A stretch of DNA of 11,324 nucleotides from positions 1-11,324 of the forward strand of contig QMQE01000069.1 in NCBI GenBank assembly GCA_003650445.1. The letters run 5' to 3'. Of the stretch, positions 6,100 through 11,324 are shown one piece after another. Both the position numbers and the translations under genes were made by a program. Position 1 is the first letter of the stretch. Each line of letters begins with the position of its first letter. The notes beneath the pieces were generated by a model. That model made no database searches. It saw only the letters and a program-made list of their open reading frames with translations, and was not told the DNA's origin. The stretch comes from Acidobacteriota bacterium. GTDB taxonomy: Bacteria; Acidobacteriota; Holophagae; Thermotomaculales; Thermotomaculaceae.

Positions 6100-7553
6100 A
6101 GGCCAAAGATGTCCTGGACACAGTTTCGGTACAAAGCTCCACTCTTTCACTGGAAGCGGAAGTGGCCGGCCTGTCTATTGACTCAAGGAAATGCCGGAAG
6201 GGTGACCTCTTTTTTGCCCGTAAGGGATACAAAATGAACGGTGAAGAGTTTGTCCCTGATGCGATTGAAGCCGGTTGTACGGGAGTCGTTGCCAAGCGGG
6301 ATTTCACAGGCATTCCCACTGTCGTTGTGGACGATGTAAGGGAAGCCCTTGCCATTTCATCGTTGAATTTTTACAATCATCCGGATACGTCAATCGAAAT
6401 CATCGGCATTACGGGAACCAATGGCAAAACGACAACAGCCTGGTTTCTTCAGCATATTCTGCATTCCCAAGGACTCTGCGGGCTTTTGTCCACGGTGGAG
6501 AACTTTGATGGTAAAGCCCGGAAACCGGCCGTATTAACAACTGAGGAAGCTCACGACATTTGTGCCAGTCTTTCAAAGATGCGAGAAAACGGCTGCAAGC
6601 GGGCTGTTATGGAAGTTTCCGCCCATTCAATCAGTTTGAAACGGGTATTCGGATTGAACTTCAAGGTTGGCGTCTTTACGAACCTTTCCCAGGATCATCT
6701 TGATTTTTATGGAGATATGGAAAGATATTTTGAAGCAAAAAGCAGGTTCTTTGAGAACCTTGGGCCGGATGCCTGTGCGGTAATAAACATTGATGATCCG
6801 GCTGGAGAACGGCTATTGGACAGAGTCCGATGCCGTACAATTACAGTCAGCCCCGCCGGCAGAAACGCGGACATTCGGGTGATGGGTACCCGGTCCGGTC
6901 CTGTCGGAGTCATTGTCCTCCTCAATGCGGAAGGAAAAGAAAGGGAAGTGGTTTTGCCGCTTCCTGGCCTGCACAACGCCGCAAATCTGGCCTCCTCAGC
7001 CGGTGTTTTGCTTGCCTTACGAATGGACCCATTCAGTTCGCTTTCTTTACTGGCTTCCATGCCGCCCATTCCCGGCCGCATGGAAGCCATCCCTTCCAGC
7101 GACGGTGTGCGATACCTTGTGGACTTTGCGCACACTCCTGACGGGCTGGAAAAGGTACTGGGTTCACCGGATATCCATGAAAATGGGCGTGTAATCTGCG
7201 TTTTTGGTTGCGGAGGGGACCGTGACAGGGGAAAGCGTCCCCTTATGATGCGGGCCGTTTGCGAAAATGCGGATGTGGTGATCGCGACATCTGACAATCC
7301 CCGCACAGAGGGCCAGAAACAGATTTTTGAGGATATGGCGGCTGGTGAAAGTACGGGCAGTCATGTTTTCTATATCGAAGATCGGATTCAAGCAATTAAA
7401 GCAGCCATCCGCGAAGCCAGAACCGGAGACGTGGTGATTGTTGCAGGAAAAGGTCATGAACCCTATCAACTTATCGGCAACAGGAAAATCCCATTCAGCG
7501 ACGCAGAGGAAATTCGCCGGGCATTGAAGGAGGCGGGCCGTGAAAGTCAGTGA
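6096..7553 (+). CDS. murE: UDP-MurNAc-L-Ala-D-Glu:meso-diaminopimelate ligase MurE
   Basis: MurE is a cytoplasmic ATP-dependent ligase that adds the third stem-peptide residue to UDP-MurNAc-L-Ala-D-Glu. The 485 residues show the three Mur-ligase domains: an N-terminal UDP-binding domain with LSIDSR (26-31), a central ATPase with GTNGKTTT (107-114), FTNLSQDHLDFYG (194-206) and the lysine expected to be carbamylated (K215 in EAKSRFF), and a C-terminal domain with DFAHTPDGL (343-351), FGCGGDRDRGKRPLM (370-384) and GKGHE (451-455). DNPR at 400-403 is the motif of enzymes specific for meso-diaminopimelate, as against D(D/N)P(N/A) in lysine-type enzymes. This predicts a DAP-type cell wall. The start overlaps the ftsI stop as ATGA and follows GGGAG (6085-6089) by 6 nt. 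The assignment is firm. Confidence 0.96.
   Translation: MKAKDVLDTVSVQSSTLSLEAEVAGLSIDSRKCRKGDLFFARKGYKMNGEEFVPDAIEAGCTGVVAKRDFTGIPTVVVDDVREALAISSLNFYNHPDTSIEIIGITGTNGKTTTAWFLQHILHSQGLCGLLSTVENFDGKARKPAVLTTEEAHDICASLSKMRENGCKRAVMEVSAHSISLKRVFGLNFKVGVFTNLSQDHLDFYGDMERYFEAKSRFFENLGPDACAVINIDDPAGERLLDRVRCRTITVSPAGRNADIRVMGTRSGPVGVIVLLNAEGKEREVVLPLPGLHNAANLASSAGVLLALRMDPFSSLSLLASMPPIPGRMEAIPSSDGVRYLVDFAHTPDGLEKVLGSPDIHENGRVICVFGCGGDRDRGKRPLMMRAVCENADVVIATSDNPRTEGQKQIFEDMAAGESTGSHVFYIEDRIQAIKAAIREARTGDVVIVAGKGHEPYQLIGNRKIPFSDAEEIRRALKEAGRESQ
7527..7533 (+). promoter_or_regulatory. Strong ribosome binding site that fixes the GTG start of murF
   Basis: AAGGAGG, a perfect anti-Shine-Dalgarno match, lies inside the end of murE and 6 nt before GTG 7540. 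It is the strongest ribosome site in the operon and justifies the non-ATG start. Confidence 0.8.
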
Positions 7554-8901
7554 ACTGGCAAAATATGCCGGGAAATTTCCGGATAATTTTAATGATTGCG
7601 AGATTGAGGGGTTTTGTAACGACAGCCGGATTCTGAAAAAAGGCCAGGCCTTTGTGGCGGTAAAAACCAGCTCAGCAGATGGAAATGATTTTTTACAATC
7701 GGCGAAAGAGAAGGGTGCTTCGGCTTATATCGCGTCCGCATCTTTGGAAAAAGGTGCTGAAGAATATGAGAACCTTTTTCTGGTAAAAGATCCAGTACGT
7801 TTTCTTGGAGATGCCGCCGCCGTCGTACTGAGGGAAAGAGTGGAAACCCGTGTTGCTGTAACCGGCAGTGCGGGCAAAACGACTACGAAAGAGCTGACTG
7901 CACTGTTACTGGGACTTTCCGGAGAAACCCTTGCAAGCAAGGGGAACTATAACAACACCATTGGGTTGCCAATGACAGTCCTGGAGCAGTTGGATCATCC
8001 GGTCAGATTTTTTGTGACGGAAATGGGAATGAGCTACCCCGGAGAAATTCAAAGACTGGTTCAGATCGTCAGGCCTGATATCCGGGTATGGCTAAACGTA
8101 CTCACTGCCCACATCGGAAATTTCAAGGGGATTGAAGAATTAAGAGAGGCAAAGGCGGAGATTCTCGCACAGCGGGAGGCAGATGGTATCCTGATTTACA
8201 ATCATGACGATTTGCTGGTGAAATCCAGGGTGGAATCTGAGGCTGGCCTGAAGTACAGCTTCGGGGCGACGATGGGGGCTGATTTCAGAATTGTGTCATC
8301 AAAAATAATGAACCTGGAATCATCTTTACTTGACGCGGAATATGAAGGGAAAATGTATCGTTTTCACCACCATCTGGCCGGAATACACAACAGTTACAAT
8401 GTTGCTGCCGCTGTGTTGACTGCACTGGTGGCTGGAGTGAAAATCGAATTAATACAAAGGACACTACTTGATTTTCGCCCATTCCATCATCGGGGGCAGT
8501 TGATTCAGGCGGGGCCGGTGAGTATTTATGACGATTGTTACAACGCCAACCCGGACGCGATGAAACAGGTATTGTCCATGTTCCATGAAGTGGTATTACC
8601 GGGCAGAAAAATAGTTGTGCTGGGTGATATGCTGGAGCTGGGCCGGTCTTCTGTTTCCAGGCATCGGGAAATAGGGGTTTTCGTGACAGGCCTGAGGTTT
8701 GACGAGACAGTTTTCTTTGGTGATGAAATGAAGGCTGCGTACGAGAATTGTACAGTAAAATGCAGGTGGTTTGCGGACACGGTTCAGGCTGCGGATTTTG
8801 TTACGGAGATTTCTACACCTGGCGACACCGTATTGGTAAAGGCATCACGGGGAATGCATGGCGAAAAAATAATCAACAAATTGAGAGAGAGATTTGAATA
8901 G
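7540..8901 (+). CDS. murF: UDP-MurNAc-tripeptide:D-alanyl-D-alanine ligase MurF
   Basis: MurF adds D-Ala-D-Ala to UDP-MurNAc-tripeptide using ATP, completing the cytoplasmic pentapeptide precursor. The 453 residues contain the ATP loop TGSAGKTTT (108-116), GNYNNTIGLP (135-144, usually GNLNN.IG.P), EMGMSYPGEI (161-170), the candidate carbamylated lysine K205 in EAKAEI, YDDCYNANPDAM (330-341), VLGDMLELG (360-368) and a C-terminal VKASRGMHGEKII (433-445). All are diagnostic of MurF rather than MurC, MurD or MurE. The start is GTG 7540, overlapping murE by 14 nt, behind a strong ribosome site. In most dcw clusters mraY follows directly; here murD does, one base after the stop. The assignment is firm. 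Confidence 0.95.
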   Translation: MKVSELAKYAGKFPDNFNDCEIEGFCNDSRILKKGQAFVAVKTSSADGNDFLQSAKEKGASAYIASASLEKGAEEYENLFLVKDPVRFLGDAAAVVLRERVETRVAVTGSAGKTTTKELTALLLGLSGETLASKGNYNNTIGLPMTVLEQLDHPVRFFVTEMGMSYPGEIQRLVQIVRPDIRVWLNVLTAHIGNFKGIEELREAKAEILAQREADGILIYNHDDLLVKSRVESEAGLKYSFGATMGADFRIVSSKIMNLESSLLDAEYEGKMYRFHHHLAGIHNSYNVAAAVLTALVAGVKIELIQRTLLDFRPFHHRGQLIQAGPVSIYDDCYNANPDAMKQVLSMFHEVVLPGRKIVVLGDMLELGRSSVSRHREIGVFVTGLRFDETVFFGDEMKAAYENCTVKCRWFADTVQAADFVTEISTPGDTVLVKASRGMHGEKIINKLRERFE

Positions 8902-8902
8902 C

Positions 8903-10222
8903 ATGAACGAAATACTCGTGGCCGGAATGGGAAAAAGCGGAGAGTGGGCAGTGCGGCTGGCTTTAGATAACGGTTTTTTCTGTTATGTATATGATGACCG
9001 GGACTTGACGATGCAAGGTGAGCTGCCGGAAGACCTTGTGTCAGACGAGCGTGTTGAAATTGTGGAGAATATAGACGAGACACTTCTTAGCAAGGTAAAT
9101 AAAACTGTCATCAGTCCGGGATTCGGCCCGGCTCATCCGGTGAGGGAAATGGCTGGAAAGGTGGGGCAACAGCTCATCTCTGAAATTGAATTTGCCTCCG
9201 GATATTGTAAGGGGAGAGTTTTTGCAGTTACCGGTTCAAACGGCAAAACAACAGTAACCGGATTGACAGCTCACATCCTGGAAACAGCCGGTTTCCCAGC
9301 CGTACCGTGCGGAAACTTTGGGACTGCTTTTTCTAAGGCAGTTCTGGAGACAGGTGGAAAAGGTGATTTTGTTGTGGAACTTTCCTCCTTTCAACTTGAA
9401 CATGTAAAGGAGTTTCGGCCGGATTTTGCTGCTCTTTTGAACCTGACACCGGATCATCTGGATCGGTACCCTGAAGTGGATGAATACTATGTTGCAAAAA
9501 TGGCTATGTTTCGGAATATGGATGAGAAAACGCCTGCGCTCCTGAATGGAGATGACAGGATAACCGCAGCATACGAAAGGTTTTTTCCGCCGAATACAAA
9601 ATGGATTGGCCAAGATATTGATTCCTTTGTGCAGATCGTGCCGGACGCGCTTGTCTATCGGGGGAAGAAGTTGATTTCACTTGCTGAAACGAGGCTTCGG
9701 GGACTTCACAACCTGTATAATGCCGGGTTCTGTGCGGGGATGTGCCTTCTTGGCGGCGTTTCCCCTGAAAAAGTGCGGGAGGGAATCATCTCTTTTCACC
9801 CCATCCCCCATCGCCTTGAGAATGTGGGGGAGAAAAGGGGCATCCAATTCTACAATGATTCAAAGGCAACAAATTTTGACTCGGTGGTGAAAGCCCTTTC
9901 CAGTTTTTCTGCTATCCACTGGATTGCCGGGGGACGGTTCAAGGGGGGGGATTTTGGGGAATTGGCAGAAGCCGGGAAAGGAAGGGTGATCGGGGCCTAT
10001 TTTATCGGAGAGAGTGCAAGCCGTTTCATGAAAAACCTTGGCGGGAGTTTTCCCTGCCGAATTTCTGAGACGCTGGAGCAGGCCGTGTCCGATGCCTGGC
10101 GGGCTGCAAAACCGGGAGAAGTTATTTTGCTGGCACCGGGTTGTTCCAGTTATGACCAGTTCAAAAACTATGAGATACGAGGGGATCGATTTCGGGAGAT
10201 TGCAAATGCGATCAACAATTAA
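8903..10222 (+). CDS. murD: UDP-MurNAc-L-alanine:D-glutamate ligase MurD
   Basis: MurD adds D-glutamate to UDP-MurNAc-L-Ala, the second step of the stem peptide, in the cytoplasm with ATP. The 439 residues have an N-terminal Rossmann-like UDP domain opening ILVAGMGKSG (4-13), the ATP loop TGSNGKTT (110-117), ELSSFQLE (159-166), LNLTPDHLDRY (179-189), the carbamylation-site lysine K199, HPIPHRLE (299-306), NDSKATNFDS (318-327), FKGGDF (346-351) and APGCSSYDQFKNYEIRGDRF (411-430), all typical of MurD. I chose ATG 8903, one base after the murF stop; an in-frame TTG at 8894 would add three residues before the conserved opening. Only a weak GAGAGAG (8884-8890) precedes it, so translation is probably coupled to murF. 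A run of eight G lies in the FKGGDF codons (9943-9950). Confidence 0.95.
   Translation: MNEILVAGMGKSGEWAVRLALDNGFFCYVYDDRDLTMQGELPEDLVSDERVEIVENIDETLLSKVNKTVISPGFGPAHPVREMAGKVGQQLISEIEFASGYCKGRVFAVTGSNGKTTVTGLTAHILETAGFPAVPCGNFGTAFSKAVLETGGKGDFVVELSSFQLEHVKEFRPDFAALLNLTPDHLDRYPEVDEYYVAKMAMFRNMDEKTPALLNGDDRITAAYERFFPPNTKWIGQDIDSFVQIVPDALVYRGKKLISLAETRLRGLHNLYNAGFCAGMCLLGGVSPEKVREGIISFHPIPHRLENVGEKRGIQFYNDSKATNFDSVVKALSSFSAIHWIAGGRFKGGDFGELAEAGKGRVIGAYFIGESASRFMKNLGGSFPCRISETLEQAVSDAWRAAKPGEVILLAPGCSSYDQFKNYEIRGDRFREIANAINN
10194..10199 (+). promoter_or_regulatory. Ribosome binding site that sets the ftsW start
   Basis: GGGAGA ends 6 nt before ATG 10206, inside the end of murD. It selects this ATG over in-frame upstream codons, the first ATG being at 10038, which would add 56 non-homologous residues. 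Confidence 0.7.
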
Positions 10223-11324
10223 AGGGATTGCGGCTGAAAAAAAAGGGTTCATTATCACCGTTGTAATGCTGGTGGTGTTCGGGATTGTCATTACAATGTC
10301 CGCGTCCATTTCAGTGAAAATTCACAACGGAGTGGACATTACCACGAAAATTCTGGTTAACGTACTGGTGTCCATTGTCATGATGGGTTTGGTCATGTGG
10401 AAAGTACCGATAGAAAAGTGGAAAAAACAGGGGGTAATTTATCCTGTGGTGGGATTTGTGCTGGTTCTGCTGCTACTTCCCATCATACTGAATATCCGAA
10501 TTAATGGTGCCTACCGCTGGATTTCCCTTGGGTTCTTCAGCCTCCAGCCTGCGGAGTTGGCCAAAATAGTGGTAGTTGCTTTTCTGGCATACATTTTTTC
10601 CACTATGCGTCACCCCCGTCCCACAATGGATGAATTGCTCCCAATTGGCGTGGTCACGGGATTGATTGTTCTCTTCATTTTCATGGAGCGAGATCTCGGC
10701 CTTCCCCTTGTCATTGCAGTGACCGTGCTGGCCATGCTCTTTGTTACCCGGACCAATCGGCTGGTTGTGGTGGCACTGATGGTTCTGGGACTGATGTTGT
10801 TCGCAGGGGCAGTCATGACGGCACAGCATCGCCGTAACCGCGTAATCCAGTTTTGGGACAGGAAAACAGGCGTAAATACCCTTTCATTTGATAAAATACC
10901 GGACGATCAGATCGGGGCGGCTTTGCTGGCGGTCAGTTCTGCCGGGCTGAAAGGGAAGGGGCTTGGGAACAGCGAAACAAAATTCAGTTCCCTCACCGAG
11001 GCGCACAACGATTTTGTGTTTTCTCTGATAATTGAGGAACTGGGCCTTTCGGGATTCATTATCGTTGCAATCCTCTTTACCCTGTTTATGGTTTTTGGAT
11101 TGAGAATGGCGTATACAGCTCAGGGGCGATTTGAGCATTTCTTTTTGATTGGAATGGTCTTTCTTACAATCAGCCAGGCTGTACTGCACATGATGGTGAA
11201 CGTTGACATGTTGCCGGCAAAGGGGTTTGGTTTACCATTCATCAGCTACGGTGGTTCCTCAATGGTGTCTCACATGATGATGGTTGGGTTGGCAATGACA
11301 GTGAAATTGAAGGGAGAAGAATGA
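10206..11324 (+). CDS. ftsW: Septal peptidoglycan glycosyltransferase FtsW (SEDS family)
   Basis: FtsW polymerises lipid II into septal glycan strands and works as a complex with FtsI. This 372-residue polytopic protein has about ten membrane helices and the SEDS motifs in order: NGAYRWISLG (100-109), LQPAELAK (113-120), RDLGLPL (162-168), IGAALLAVSSAGLKGKGLG (236-254), LTEAHNDFVF (263-272) and MLPAKGFGLPFISYGGSS (335-352). D269 in HNDF aligns with the extracellular aspartate essential for polymerase activity in FtsW and RodA. The common LPE.HTDF reads LTEAHNDF here. Position after murD in a division cluster favours FtsW over RodA. It overlaps murD by 17 nt, starts behind GGGAGA, and contains a run of eight A at codons 11-13. 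Its stop coincides with the window end, so the gene is complete. Confidence 0.94.
   Translation: MRSTIKGIAAEKKGFIITVVMLVVFGIVITMSASISVKIHNGVDITTKILVNVLVSIVMMGLVMWKVPIEKWKKQGVIYPVVGFVLVLLLLPIILNIRINGAYRWISLGFFSLQPAELAKIVVVAFLAYIFSTMRHPRPTMDELLPIGVVTGLIVLFIFMERDLGLPLVIAVTVLAMLFVTRTNRLVVVALMVLGLMLFAGAVMTAQHRRNRVIQFWDRKTGVNTLSFDKIPDDQIGAALLAVSSAGLKGKGLGNSETKFSSLTEAHNDFVFSLIIEELGLSGFIIVAILFTLFMVFGLRMAYTAQGRFEHFFLIGMVFLTISQAVLHMMVNVDMLPAKGFGLPFISYGGSSMVSHMMMVGLAMTVKLKGEE
11321..11324 (+). other. Probable start codon of the next operon gene (only ATGA visible)
   Basis: The last four bases are ATGA, overlapping the ftsW stop, preceded by the purine-rich AGGGAGAAGA (11311-11320), a good ribosome site. 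The same ATGA arrangement joins three other gene pairs in this operon. In canonical clusters the next gene is murG; nothing of its coding sequence is visible, so this is inference from layout. Confidence 0.4.

Noticed and set aside
6707..7306. 199-codon minus-strand open frame antisense to murE
   Set aside because: Composition is a codon shadow of the conserved murE frame; no ribosome site or domain.
8894..8902. TTG 8894 as the murD start
   Set aside because: It adds MNS before the usual MurD opening; ATG 8903 fits better and lies one base after murF.
10038..10205. Long 5' extension of ftsW from ATG 10038
   Set aside because: The 56 extra residues lie in the shadow of murD and resemble no SEDS N-terminus; ATG 10206 has a proper ribosome site.
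1..11324. CRISPR arrays, tRNA or rRNA genes, insertion sequences
   Set aside because: No spaced repeats of CRISPR size, no tRNA-like cloverleaf and no transposase frame or terminal inverted repeats were noticed on either strand.

Overview
The window holds the upstream two thirds of a division and cell wall (dcw) cluster, preceded by a short stretch of unrelated accessory sequence. The host is a Gram-negative (diderm) bacterium. The left edge encodes a secreted beta-rich protein ending in Phe, as outer-membrane barrels do, and MurE carries the DNPR motif of meso-diaminopimelate-adding enzymes. The division transpeptidase ends in a PASTA domain, which is not the enterobacterial arrangement. I cannot name the phylum from this window.

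Left part (1-2280). The 3' end of a TPR protein gene overlaps the start of a gene for a probable outer-membrane beta-barrel protein (possibly DUF3187-like). A plausible sigma70-type promoter then precedes an orphan small four-helix membrane protein. On the minus strand lies a 5'-truncated remnant of a LysE/RhtB-family exporter: its C-terminal half is intact, but its N-terminal third and start codon are missing.

Control region (about 2263-2494). This AT-rich stretch carries a promoter with a perfect TATAAT box. A direct repeat of TGGAC with a 10-bp period fills the spacer between -35 and -10. The same repeat occurs inverted about 108 bp upstream, and a degenerate pair lies between them. This matches the known architecture of MraZ operators and suggests that MraZ represses its own operon.

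Operon (2495-11324, all plus strand): mraZ, rsmH (mraW), ftsL, ftsI, murE, murF, murD, ftsW. Genes are separated by at most 1 nt or overlap: ATGA at three internal junctions and again at the end of ftsW, 14 nt at murE/murF and 17 nt at murD/ftsW. This implies one translationally coupled transcript. MurD, MurE and MurF build the UDP-MurNAc-pentapeptide, FtsW polymerises septal glycan, FtsI crosslinks it, FtsL helps activate that pair, RsmH methylates 16S rRNA and MraZ regulates. The main oddity is that mraY, usually between murF and murD, is absent: only one base separates those genes.
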